The notes under the pieces are model-generated. The model was not told the origin of the DNA and made no database searches. It saw nothing but the letters and a program-made list of their open reading frames with translations. Positions 42,746-51,418 of a DNA stretch of 64,000 bases are shown here, piece after piece. Both the position numbers and the translations under genes were made by a program. This DNA is from JAXGQE01 sp040766585 (GTDB taxonomy: Bacteria; Bacillota; SLNR01), in NCBI GenBank assembly GCA_040766585.1, contig JAXGQE010000004.1, forward strand, positions 168,805-232,804, given 5' to 3'. Each line of letters starts with the position of its first letter. Positions within the stretch are counted from its first letter, which is position 1.

Positions 42746-42984
42746 AAAATCACATCCTTATAGAATTTTGGTTGCGGTCCACATACATCTATGTCATGTA
42801 TCCTTGCCCGAGATAAAACGTCGAAGCGTTATCTAACTCATAAACAAAAAGACATAGAGATGTGGTTGGATCCTCTATCAAACAGTCAAGCTGTAGGTGA
42901 GCACACCAATCCACAACACTCATGTCAATTATACAGTAAAAAAGAAAGGGTAATGGACTGTAGCTTGACTACGAGTTCATTATA
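42746..42984 (-). ncRNA. Candidate bridge-RNA region of IS110 element
   Basis: About 240 non-coding bases upstream of the transposase start, at the element end where IS110-group elements encode the bridge RNA that pairs with donor and target DNA. The inward TATAAT at 42984-42979 would drive it from the circular form. Only position and known family organisation support this; I did not resolve the two guide loops. Confidence 0.45.
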
Positions 42985-42996
42985 CAAGGTGAGAGA

Positions 42997-44397
42997 ATGA
43001 GCGATAGCTGCAATCGTCCGGATCTGAAAACCATCACAATTTGTGCTGGAGGAAGGGAAATCACCACTACGGTGATTCAGGAAGGCGACGAACTGCTGAT
43101 TCCGGCGGAAGTTTTATCCGAAATCCTGCAGAGGAATCTGGTTGTGGATTACAGCCAGGGAGTGATCCGGGTGCAGGAGCCACCGGGCCATGATGTGGGA
43201 CTGGCAGTTCCGTTGAAGGATATGATTCGAACATCGATTATGGAGAGCAAAAACCGCCTGTGGGAGATCTTTTCGGGAATGGGAGATGATCCAATCCGGG
43301 AAGATTCAACCGATCAGGATACGGCTCACTGGATGGATTGGCTGGAGAAGGCAGGATTTACAGTTACTCGTGGTTTGACCGCAAAAAATCCAGAATCGGG
43401 GGAAAGTTTCTGTCTGGAAACCGCTTTTACCGCAGAAGCAAAGGGAGACAGAGAAGGTCCTGCGGTGGCTTTCATCCTTGAACACGAAGGAACGCCGCCG
43501 GCAGTTCTTTCTGCTGCTGCGGGGATTTTCAGTGTACTGGACAAACTGTCCGGCCGGATTCTGATTATGGGTATACCGGCCCAAGAAAGCCTTCCATGGG
43601 GGACGGTCGTGCCCCTTTATCTTGCCGGTCATTTTGACAACGTGAATGTGGTGATGATTCCCCATGCCGGTGATCGGTGGAATACCGGACTATCCTTCCT
43701 CTCATCTGAGACGGTGGAGGCAGTATTTTATGGTCGACCGGCTCACGCGGCCGCTGCTCCCCACGAAGGGCGCAGTGCGCTGGATGCTCTCATTCTTTCC
43801 TACCACGGCATCGAGATGCTGCGGGAGCATGTGACCGATGATGTCCGGATTCACGGGATCGTCAGCAACGGAGGTGCCGCTTCCAACATAGTTCCGGAAG
43901 AAGCATCGGTCCTTTATGAGGTAAGTGCGCTGAACTATGAGTATCTCCAGGATCTGAAATTGAGGGTAGAACAAGTGATGCAGGGTGCGGCTCTGGCCAG
44001 CGGATGCACGGTCCAGTGTACATGGCAGCATGCCCGCCTGTCTCCAGTGCGGATTCCTCGTCTGGATCAGCTGGTGATGGAACAGGTGCGTTCCTGGGGG
44101 GCTTCGCCCATCCAACCCATGACGGAGGTGAAAGCGACGGATTGGGGGAATCTTGGTACAAAAATACCCACCGTTCATCTCTGGTTCGCAGCAGGTCGCA
44201 AAAGAGACGAGCTTCCCGCAAACACGGTGAGGGAGGATCTGAAACCCGGAGAGGAATTCGAAGCAGCCTTGCTGGCGGGGTGTGTACTGGCCGCGTCTGC
44301 AGCAGTGCTGTTGTCAGATCCCGATGAGGTGACGAGAATACAGAATGATTGTAAGGAATGGATGCAGAGTGATGATAAACGGGAGGGATCGGGTTGA
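42997..44397 (+). CDS. M20-peptidase-like protein with N-terminal stalk domain
   Basis: 466 residues. Residues about 10-65 (TITICAGGREITTTVIQEGDEL..., LLIPAEVLSEILQRN) resemble a copper-amine-oxidase-N-like stalk domain. The remainder resembles the AbgB/M20 amidohydrolase fold: GIPAQE, dimerisation region PAHAAAAPHEGRSALDALIL, and VKATDWGNLGTKIPTVHLWF near the C-terminus. The first metal motif HxD appears as LEHEG, so catalysis may be altered. AGGTGAG precedes ATG 42997; the IS110 end lies immediately upstream, so its original promoter may be displaced. The C45-like gene overlaps its stop. Confidence 0.75.
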   Translation: MSDSCNRPDLKTITICAGGREITTTVIQEGDELLIPAEVLSEILQRNLVVDYSQGVIRVQEPPGHDVGLAVPLKDMIRTSIMESKNRLWEIFSGMGDDPIREDSTDQDTAHWMDWLEKAGFTVTRGLTAKNPESGESFCLETAFTAEAKGDREGPAVAFILEHEGTPPAVLSAAAGIFSVLDKLSGRILIMGIPAQESLPWGTVVPLYLAGHFDNVNVVMIPHAGDRWNTGLSFLSSETVEAVFYGRPAHAAAAPHEGRSALDALILSYHGIEMLREHVTDDVRIHGIVSNGGAASNIVPEEASVLYEVSALNYEYLQDLKLRVEQVMQGAALASGCTVQCTWQHARLSPVRIPRLDQLVMEQVRSWGASPIQPMTEVKATDWGNLGTKIPTVHLWFAAGRKRDELPANTVREDLKPGEEFEAALLAGCVLAASAAVLLSDPDEVTRIQNDCKEWMQSDDKREGSG

Positions 44398-45470
44398 ACA
44401 AAAGCGTATTCAAAAAAATTACAGCCTCAGGTACCCCTTACGAGATTGGTCTGACCCACGGGCGGGAGGCCAAAGAACAGATCGATGTCAGTATTGCCAC
44501 TTACAAAGACATGTTCCAGGTGTACGCCAAAGTTGACTGGGATCAGGCTCAAAAGGAAGCGGAAAAATATATTCCCTTCATTGAGGCGTACGATGCAGAT
44601 TTAATGGAGGAAATTCAGGGGGTTGCCGATGGATGCCAGCGTCCGCTGCTGGAAATCGTCGCACTGAACGCCCGCAGCGAGATTGCTCTGACAGAGAAGA
44701 TGCTGGATGGGTGCACCTCATTTGCCGTCACTCCGGAAGCGTCGGGGAAAGACACCTTTGTCGGCCAAAACTGGGACTGGAAAGGGTCTCAACGACGATC
44801 CTTTGTGGTGCTGAATATTTTGCAGAAGAACAAGCCGGATATCTGTATGGTCACGGAAGCCGGGATCATTGGGAAAATCGGGTTTAACAGTGCCGGAATC
44901 GGGGTCTGTCTCAATGCTCTGGTGGCCAATGAGAATGTGCCGGGCACCCCTCTGCACATTATTCTGAGGGGCATTCTGCACAGTGAAATCCTCAGCGATG
45001 CCATCAAAGCGGTGGCCAGCACACGGATCGCATCGGCCGCCAATTTCATGGTCTGCCATCAAGACGGCGAGGCCATCGATATCGAGGCCGCTCCTTCCGA
45101 TTATGATGTGCTGACTCCGGACCAGGGGCTATTGCTGCATACCAATCATTTTACCACTTTGCGGTTGGCGGGGGTTCGGGATGTGGGCAAGTACGCTTTC
45201 GTGGATACCCAGATTCGTCTGGCGCGGGCGAAGAAACTGTTCGGCCAAAAGCGGGGCGATCTGGATTTGGAAGGGATTAAAACCATTATGCGGGATCATT
45301 TTAACTACCCCAAATCCATCTGCCGCCATGACGATCCCAGGGACGAGCCGGGGAGACGTTCGGAATCGGTATTCTCCATCATTATGGATTTGAAAGGAAA
45401 ATCCATGCACCTGACCGACGGTCCCCCCTGTCAGGCTGAGTATGCCCGCATCCGGGCAGATTTTTCCTGA
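44394..45470 (+). CDS. C45-family (acyltransferase/NTN hydrolase) protein
   Basis: 358 residues. Ntn-hydrolase family C45 (acyl-CoA:6-aminopenicillanate acyltransferase-like). The expected autocatalytic Cys is in DGCTSFAV at about residue 107, followed by GQNWDWKGSQRRSFVVL. N-terminal ITASGTPYEIGLTHGREAKE is also typical. It probably hydrolyses or transfers acyl groups on an amide; adjacency to the M20-like gene suggests a shared amide substrate. TTG 44394 follows GGGAGGG and overlaps the previous stop. Confidence 0.87.
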   Translation: MNKSVFKKITASGTPYEIGLTHGREAKEQIDVSIATYKDMFQVYAKVDWDQAQKEAEKYIPFIEAYDADLMEEIQGVADGCQRPLLEIVALNARSEIALTEKMLDGCTSFAVTPEASGKDTFVGQNWDWKGSQRRSFVVLNILQKNKPDICMVTEAGIIGKIGFNSAGIGVCLNALVANENVPGTPLHIILRGILHSEILSDAIKAVASTRIASAANFMVCHQDGEAIDIEAAPSDYDVLTPDQGLLLHTNHFTTLRLAGVRDVGKYAFVDTQIRLARAKKLFGQKRGDLDLEGIKTIMRDHFNYPKSICRHDDPRDEPGRRSESVFSIIMDLKGKSMHLTDGPPCQAEYARIRADFS

Positions 45471-45490
45471 TCAATGGATTTGATTTTGCA

Positions 45491-45520
45491 AAAAAAGAGT
45501 GCCTGCGGGTACTCTTTTTT
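45491..45520 (+). terminator. Terminator after C45-family gene
   Basis: AAAAAAGAGTGCC, loop TGCG, GGTACTCTTTTTT; one internal mismatch. Confidence 0.82.
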
Positions 45521-45663
45521 TATGTCGCCCCATCCGAAAGATCCCGAAAGTTGCTGCAAAAAGCAGGTAGGAAGCATGGGGTGTGTGGAGTTTCGACAGA
45601 GGTAGTATGGTATGGTGTCACTGACCAGAGCATCCAGCAGAATGGATGCAAGGAGGGATGCCC

Positions 45664-47970
45664 ATGCCTATACCCGCGGCTGCTGTATCTGCATTGATAC
45701 TGGGGATTATTCTAGGGACCCGGTTTGGAATGGCAGGAGCAGGAGGATGTATAGGGGCTGTGGTTTTGCTGGGGATTGCGGCACGGTGGAAGAGGATACC
45801 CATACCCGCGGCCGTTGGACTGATTGCCGGAATGGTTGTACTGGGATCAATCCTGTCTTTTCAGGCCGTATTGGAATCGAAAGGACCGGAACAGTGGCCG
45901 GATTCCGGCAGGATCTGGACAGCTTCGGTCTGCGGGATGCCGCGGTGGGGTCCCAACCAAACCCGATTCGTGGCTGCATCCTCCTGGGGAAAGGTCCAGG
46001 TGACTGTTCCGGAGTCCATGGAAATCTATCCGGGAGATCGAGTGATGCTGAAGGGGGTGCCTCAGCGGCCCACACCGCCCACCAACCCAGGGGAATTCCA
46101 TTACAAAGCGCATTTAATGAGGCGGCGAATCGGCTGGGTCCTCTGGCTGGAGCACAGAGGCGAGATCCAGCGTTTGGACGGAGGATGCCGGAGTTTGTAT
46201 TCTCTGGCAGCGAGAATGTCGTACCGCTGGCAGAATCTATTTGTCCGGACCATGCCGGAAAGGGCTGCCGGACTCTTGTCGTCTCTGGTGCTGGGACAGA
46301 AAGACTTCCTGGATCCGGCTGTGGAGGAGGCCATCACGCAAGTCGGGCTCCCCCATCTTCTGGCGGTATCCGGATTTCATGTAGGATATGCGGTCCTTCT
46401 GTCCGGGGCACTGGCTGGGCTGCTGCATCTGAAGAAAAAACAGCGTTTTCTGGTGCAGGTGGCATCCACTTGGATATTTGCCGCAGTCTGCGGGCTTCAG
46501 AGCGGGGTGGTGCGGGCCGCGGTTATGGTGACGGGGGGATTGGCAGCTCGCTGCTTTCGCCGCAAATTCTCTTCGGTGAGTGTCCTCAGTATCGCTGCTG
46601 GAGTAATACTCTGCAGGGAACCGCTCTTTTTGTTTGATCCTGGTTTTCAGTTGTCTTTTGCAGCAGCAGCGGCACTCTTGGCTGGAAATGCGTTCCTTCC
46701 CAAGATCAAACCGGGCGTACTGGGATGGTGCCATCGTTCGCTGTGTCTATCTGTCATTGTCCAGATTGGTCTCGTTCCGTTGATTGCCTGGCATTACTCT
46801 CGCTTTGCCTGGACTGTGCCGGTGACACAGATTGTGGCCGCCCCTTTGATCGGAATACTGATCTTCCTCGGTCTGGCAGCAGCCTGGCTGGGTCTGATCT
46901 GGATGCCCCTGGCGATATTTATCGGGGCTTCCTGCAGCCCCGTGGCCAATGCATTTATCACTTTGATAGAATGGTTGGCGCGGTTTCCCTACCACGGTGT
47001 ATCGATTCCTACCCCTTCCTGGTGGCTGATGGCGATCTGGTACGGGCTTCTTTTCTGGATAGGTCGGCAGAGAAATTTTGCCGGGTTTTTCAGAATGAAT
47101 GCTGTACAGAAGGCGGCGGTATGGATGATTCTGCTGGCTGCAATTTTTTGGCTGCAGCACCTATTCTACCCGTTTCCGGAAGCACTGCGGGTTACGGCGC
47201 TGGATGTGGGTCAAGGGGATGCCTTGGTGATTCAAACCCGCGGTGGCCAATGCCTTCTGATCGATGGAGGGGTAAGAAGGGTTACCGAGACAGGCGTCTA
47301 TGATCAGGGTCAGCGCATTGTGCTGCCGTTTCTCCGTCAGGCCGGCGTGAATGCACTGGATATCCTGTATACCCATGCCCACGACGATCATATCGGCGGG
47401 CTCATTTCCGTGGCCCAAACAGGGATGGTCCGAAATGCATGGGGTCCGTGTATACCGGGAGAGACAGACTGTGAAGATCAGTTGAAAAGCGTGCTGAATT
47501 CAAGGGGGATTCCCGTAAGAGCTCTGAAGGCGGGGGATACGCTGCAGATTGGTCGGGAGGGTATTCTGGAAGTATTGAGTCCTCCGGGATCCGGAATACC
47601 CGAGAGTACAATGAATCTGAATGATCATTCTCTGGTGCTTCTCCTGACCGTGGGATCCCACCGCATGCTGTTTACCGGTGACCTGGAGGCTGAGGGTATC
47701 CGGTGGCTGATGACCCGGGAGAATGGTCCAGCCGCAGATATCCTGAAAGTGCCGCATCACGGGGCGGATGAATCCATGAATCGGGCCTGGTACAGGGCGG
47801 TTCAACCGGATTACGCTCTGATATCGGTGGGACCCAACCGGTACGGGCATCCAGGTGATGCAGTCACTGGCTACTTCAGCCGAGAAAGCAAACTGCTGCG
47901 GACGGATCAGTCCGGTGCTGTTGTGTTTCGCATGTTTGATCACGGCATTGAGGTGCAATCTTTCCGGTGA
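45664..47970 (+). CDS. comEC: Competence protein ComEC/Rec2 (DNA channel)
   Basis: 768 residues. N-terminal DUF4131 region, central multi-helix Competence domain (GLPHLLAVSGFHVGYAVLLS, SGVVRAAVMVTGGLAAR), and a C-terminal metallo-beta-lactamase domain (TALDVGQGDALVIQT, LYTHAHDDHIGGL, LFTGDLEAEG, VPHHGADES) that degrades the non-transported strand. ATG 45664 follows AAGGAGGG by 6 bases; ATG 45646 precedes that site. With ComEA and the signal peptidase in the window it suggests natural transformation capacity. Confidence 0.93.
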   Translation: MPIPAAAVSALILGIILGTRFGMAGAGGCIGAVVLLGIAARWKRIPIPAAVGLIAGMVVLGSILSFQAVLESKGPEQWPDSGRIWTASVCGMPRWGPNQTRFVAASSWGKVQVTVPESMEIYPGDRVMLKGVPQRPTPPTNPGEFHYKAHLMRRRIGWVLWLEHRGEIQRLDGGCRSLYSLAARMSYRWQNLFVRTMPERAAGLLSSLVLGQKDFLDPAVEEAITQVGLPHLLAVSGFHVGYAVLLSGALAGLLHLKKKQRFLVQVASTWIFAAVCGLQSGVVRAAVMVTGGLAARCFRRKFSSVSVLSIAAGVILCREPLFLFDPGFQLSFAAAAALLAGNAFLPKIKPGVLGWCHRSLCLSVIVQIGLVPLIAWHYSRFAWTVPVTQIVAAPLIGILIFLGLAAAWLGLIWMPLAIFIGASCSPVANAFITLIEWLARFPYHGVSIPTPSWWLMAIWYGLLFWIGRQRNFAGFFRMNAVQKAAVWMILLAAIFWLQHLFYPFPEALRVTALDVGQGDALVIQTRGGQCLLIDGGVRRVTETGVYDQGQRIVLPFLRQAGVNALDILYTHAHDDHIGGLISVAQTGMVRNAWGPCIPGETDCEDQLKSVLNSRGIPVRALKAGDTLQIGREGILEVLSPPGSGIPESTMNLNDHSLVLLLTVGSHRMLFTGDLEAEGIRWLMTRENGPAADILKVPHHGADESMNRAWYRAVQPDYALISVGPNRYGHPGDAVTGYFSRESKLLRTDQSGAVVFRMFDHGIEVQSFR

Positions 47971-48060
47971 CAGGGACATTCATGACTCCGGGACTCGGAG
48001 CGTCTCGATTCAGTATCCTGAGGATCATGAAGAAATTCGCTAATCAATCAAGAAGAGAGC

Positions 48061-48093
48061 AGAAAAAGAACCAGCGGTCAGTGCCGCTGGTTC
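48061..48093 (-). terminator. Terminator of beta-helix surface gene
   Basis: On the minus strand GAACCAGCGG, six-base loop, CCGCTGGTTC, followed by TTTTTCT. Confidence 0.85.
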
Positions 48094-48109
48094 AGATTGT
48101 CAGGATCTT

Positions 48110-49975
48110 TTAGCGTTTTTTGCGAATGAACTGTCCAAGGCCCAGCAGGAGCAGTCCGGTAACAGATGGCCATACATCGGCACCGGTATCGGGCAATTCT
48201 TCCTGGGGGTCGTCGGAATCACCGGAACCTTCAGCCCATGTCACCGGATGTTCCGATTCCATGCCGGTGTTTTCTCCGGCTACCAGCAGCTCCACACGGA
48301 TGGTATCGGTGCCGACAGCGGCCCGCCGGTAGGTAAAATGAGCCTGCCCGTCAATGAGGGGAAGGGTTTCCTGATGGATTGGATCCCCCAGAACGGTGAT
48401 CTGTACGCTTAGCGCTCCTGTGCCGACGATGTCCCCTTCGCTGTTGATCAGGGAAATGGTTACGGTCTCATCCTTTCCAACGGTCAGGGTTTCCGATCCG
48501 GTGGTCAACGATAGATGGGACAGCCAGGGAGCATAGGTCAGCAGACCGGCTACGGCATCACCGGCGTCGGCCATGGCCGTGGGAATAGCGGGTTCTTTCA
48601 AAGTGGGTCCATCCGGATGTCCCCACCAGTTATTGGCCGCATCGATGGGTTCAAAGTCAGCGGCCACAGATCCTCCGGCTTCATACCCCAGCCAAGTCAG
48701 CAATCCATAGGGATTGTTTCCGTAGATGCTGTTGAAGTGAACTACATCGCCTTCTCCAGCATTGATCCCACCGCCGTATAGTTCCGAATCCTCGCGTTCA
48801 TTGTATCGAACCGTATTGGAGATAATCAGGTTGCCGCCGCGACTGTCAATTCCGTAATCACCGTTGTACTCACAGACATTGCCGGAGATGGTGGATCCGG
48901 AATTGCCGGTAACGATCTGGATGCCGCTCTGGCCGTTTTCAGAAACTTGGTTATCGGAGACTGTATTGGCCATGCCCCACAGGTAAAAACCGCTGTCCCG
49001 GTTATTCTCTACCCGATTGCCGACGAACACATTATTGGATGACGGATATTCGTTGGATGTGGAAGTCTCAATGCCGGCGCTGTTGTTTCCAGTGACAGTA
49101 TTGCCCAGGATTTCATTGGACGATCCATACAGGTGGATGCCTCTCCATCCGCCACTGAATCCGTTATCGGATGCGTGATTGTCGGTAATGGAATTGAAAT
49201 CTCCTTTCAGAAAGATACCGATCTGATGATTATTGTCCGCGGTATTGCTTTCAATTTCGTTACCATCTCCCTGGACAGTAATGGCACCAAGCCATTCACC
49301 CGGAATATTTACACGGTTGGCAGCCGTGACCGTATTGCCAAAAAGATAGTTGGTATTTCCTTCTACGTAAATGCCGGAATACCCAGACCCAGCAATGTTG
49401 TTGGACAAGAGTTGATTTCCATTTCCGATGATGATCATGCTGTGCAGCAGTGCATCAGACGAGGTGTTACCTGAAATCAAGTTATGGCTGCTGCTTGACT
49501 CGATATCGATTCTGTTTTGATAGAAAAGACATGAAGAGATTATGGTACTATCTGCGAGTGTTTCAGCGATGCTGATAGCCACGCTGCTGTTGATGTAATT
49601 CCAGTTGTTGAATGTCAATCCGGATAATGCAACATTGGCGGCATTAATCTGCAGACCGGCAGAATTTGAAAAATCATTACTGCCATCCAGAATGGCTCCA
49701 CTATCACCCATGATCATGATGGTGGAGGTGGTGATGGTTGCGGCCTTATAGTTTCCGGCGGCCACATAAACGGTTCCCCCCATGGCGACAGCGTTGACAC
49801 CTGTCTGCAGAGAATCAAAATGGGTGATTCCCCATCCGGGTGTGGCTGGGTTGAAATCGTCATCGACCCACACTTCGTCTGGCAGAATGGTTGCGGTCTC
49901 GGCCGCCAGGATTGGTACTGCCAACAAGGCGATAATCAGAAAGAGTGCTTGTAGAAAGAAGATGGTTTTTTTCAA
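48110..49975 (-). CDS. LPxTG-anchored right-handed beta-helix surface protein
   Basis: 621 residues. Signal peptide at the N-terminus (FFLQALFLIIALLAVPILAAE). Residues about 60-470 consist of NosD/pectate-lyase-type coils with repeated N-x-I-x-x-N-x-V-x-x-N units (GNTVTGNNSAGIE, DNQVSENGQSGI, GNVCEYNGDYGID). An Ig-like region then a sortase signal LPDTGADVWPSVTGLLLLG with RKKR end. TTG 49975 follows GAGAGGTG by 7 bases. The beta-helix suggests carbohydrate binding or cleavage; no catalytic residues assigned. Sortase itself is not in the window. Confidence 0.87.
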   Translation of the reverse strand: MKKTIFFLQALFLIIALLAVPILAAETATILPDEVWVDDDFNPATPGWGITHFDSLQTGVNAVAMGGTVYVAAGNYKAATITTSTIMIMGDSGAILDGSNDFSNSAGLQINAANVALSGLTFNNWNYINSSVAISIAETLADSTIISSCLFYQNRIDIESSSSHNLISGNTSSDALLHSMIIIGNGNQLLSNNIAGSGYSGIYVEGNTNYLFGNTVTAANRVNIPGEWLGAITVQGDGNEIESNTADNNHQIGIFLKGDFNSITDNHASDNGFSGGWRGIHLYGSSNEILGNTVTGNNSAGIETSTSNEYPSSNNVFVGNRVENNRDSGFYLWGMANTVSDNQVSENGQSGIQIVTGNSGSTISGNVCEYNGDYGIDSRGGNLIISNTVRYNEREDSELYGGGINAGEGDVVHFNSIYGNNPYGLLTWLGYEAGGSVAADFEPIDAANNWWGHPDGPTLKEPAIPTAMADAGDAVAGLLTYAPWLSHLSLTTGSETLTVGKDETVTISLINSEGDIVGTGALSVQITVLGDPIHQETLPLIDGQAHFTYRRAAVGTDTIRVELLVAGENTGMESEHPVTWAEGSGDSDDPQEELPDTGADVWPSVTGLLLLGLGQFIRKKR

Positions 49976-50219
49976 ATAAGACACCTCTCTTTTTTGTGAT
50001 CTGGCATGATACGGATGGTTGCGATTTGGATGGTTTTTACTGTAAACCCATTTTGTACTTCGCGGGATTCTAGAATTTTCCTTCAAGTTTCATATACACG
50101 ATGGAATTTTTATCTGGAGACCTACATGATTTTGGGGAGGAGTGAAGTGTGCCGTCTGCGAATGTATTTCAGCGTCAGACAATTCGGATTCGTGGGTTTT
50201 AGACAGTGAGGAGAAGGGG

Positions 50220-50750
50220 ATGGACAAAATGAGGTATACTGCTTGGCGAATTGGGATGATCGTACTGCTGATGGCCGGTTTTTTTGCGGCAGGTGGCATT
50301 TGGTGGCCGCCTGTTGCAGAACAGCTGGGATTCGGCGGGTACATGCAAATATCTCGGGAGATCGAAGAGATTGAAGGCCGACTGGATCATCTGGAGTCTG
50401 GTCTATCACAATTGGCCGCATTGGAAATGGAATTGGATCGGTGGGCGGATCTGCTGCTGGGATGTGATGCGATCCGATTTAGAACGGTTTCTGTGTCAGC
50501 CATGGATTGGGCGGATGGGGAACCGGTTCTGACGGTACGGTTCCATGACTCGCAAGATGAAGCTTCCATCGATGCAGGGTCTGCGGGCGTGTATCTGCAG
50601 ACGGAACTGGGATTGATGGAAGCCGATGTGGGAGCTCTCTACGATAAATTTCTTCAGGATCAGGAAGGAGGCCTGGAAGATCCCTACACACTGGTATTTA
50701 CCGATCAGCGGCTTCGACATATTTATCAGGGAGACTACGGCTTACGATGA
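50220..50750 (+). CDS. Single-pass membrane protein with coiled coil, unknown
   Basis: 176 residues. One hydrophobic helix (IGMIVLLMAGFFAAGGIWW), then a predicted coiled coil (ISREIEEIEGRLDHLESGL) and an acidic, largely beta C-terminal region. No family recognised. ATG 50220 lies 6 bases after GAGGAG. Located between the divergently transcribed beta-helix gene and the DJ-1-type gene. Function unknown. Confidence 0.65.
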   Translation: MDKMRYTAWRIGMIVLLMAGFFAAGGIWWPPVAEQLGFGGYMQISREIEEIEGRLDHLESGLSQLAALEMELDRWADLLLGCDAIRFRTVSVSAMDWADGEPVLTVRFHDSQDEASIDAGSAGVYLQTELGLMEADVGALYDKFLQDQEGGLEDPYTLVFTDQRLRHIYQGDYGLR

Positions 50751-50818
50751 ATCATCTTGCCGAAGAGGCAGCCGTGCAGATATAATGGGGGTAGACGAAT
50801 TGTGAGGAGGCGCTAAGC

Positions 50819-51418
50819 ATGCAAGTGGGAGTGGTCCTTTTCGATCAGGTGGAAGTACTGGATTTCGCCGGCCCGTACGAAGTGTTGGCCGGTGCTCGGG
50901 ACGAAGACCGGCCGCTGTGCACCTTGTCGGTGGTGGCTGAAAAAAGCCCTGTGATTTGTCGGGGTGGTCTTCAAGTGATTCCGGATGCACTCTTTCGGGA
51001 AAAACCGCTGTATGATGTGCTGATTGTTCCCGGCGGACCCGGAACCCGGGTCAGCGATGACCTTCTGGAACCCATTCTGGAATATCTGCGTTATGCCGGT
51101 CCCCAGGCCGAGATTACCGCCGGTGTATGCACCGGAACATTTTTAATGGCCAAAGCCGGACTTTTGACCGATAAACGAGTGACCACTCATTTCCGCTGGC
51201 GGGAACGACTGCAGGAGATGTTCCCCGATTTGAAAGTGGTGCCGGAAAAAATTGTGGACTGCGGACCTCAGATTACGTCAGCAGGAGTATCTTCCGGAAT
51301 TGATATGGCTCTCTATCTGGTGAAACGGCTGTGGGGCGGGGAAATCGCCCAGCAGATTCGGGAGAATATTGAGTACCATGGATCCAACTCAAAAGAAACG
51401 GCAAATCCGAAGGGCTGA
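50819..51418 (+). CDS. DJ-1/PfpI-family protein
   Basis: 199 residues. Class I glutamine-amidotransferase-like fold with the nucleophile Cys in AGVCTGTFLMAKAGLL, the acidic partner in VLFDQVEVLDFAGPYEVL, and LIVPGGPGTRV. Related proteins include isonitrile hydratase and transcription-regulator N-domains; here no DNA-binding domain is attached. GAGGAGG precedes ATG 50819. holA starts within its 3' end, probably by chance of dense packing. Confidence 0.88.
   Translation: MQVGVVLFDQVEVLDFAGPYEVLAGARDEDRPLCTLSVVAEKSPVICRGGLQVIPDALFREKPLYDVLIVPGGPGTRVSDDLLEPILEYLRYAGPQAEITAGVCTGTFLMAKAGLLTDKRVTTHFRWRERLQEMFPDLKVVPEKIVDCGPQITSAGVSSGIDMALYLVKRLWGGEIAQQIRENIEYHGSNSKETANPKG

Larger units (their letters stand above)
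41452..42987 (-). mobile_element. IS110-family insertion sequence (frameshifted copy)
   Basis: About 1.54 kb. The boundary at 41452 is set by a 60-base stretch (41452-41511) that is repeated exactly at the window end (63941-64000) in different surroundings. The other boundary is estimated near 42985-42989, just before the M20-like gene's ribosome-binding site. There are no terminal inverted repeats, as expected. The end after the transposase stop has TTGACT (minus strand, 41474-41469) pointing outward, and the opposite end has TATAAT (minus strand, 42984-42979) pointing inward. Joined in a circle they would be 17-20 bases apart, forming a junction promoter as known for IS110 elements. Confidence 0.85.

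Noticed and set aside
45612..46637. 341-codon open frame overlapping comEC in another frame
   Set aside because: Low-complexity Gly/Arg/Ser-rich translation without motifs; comEC explains the region.
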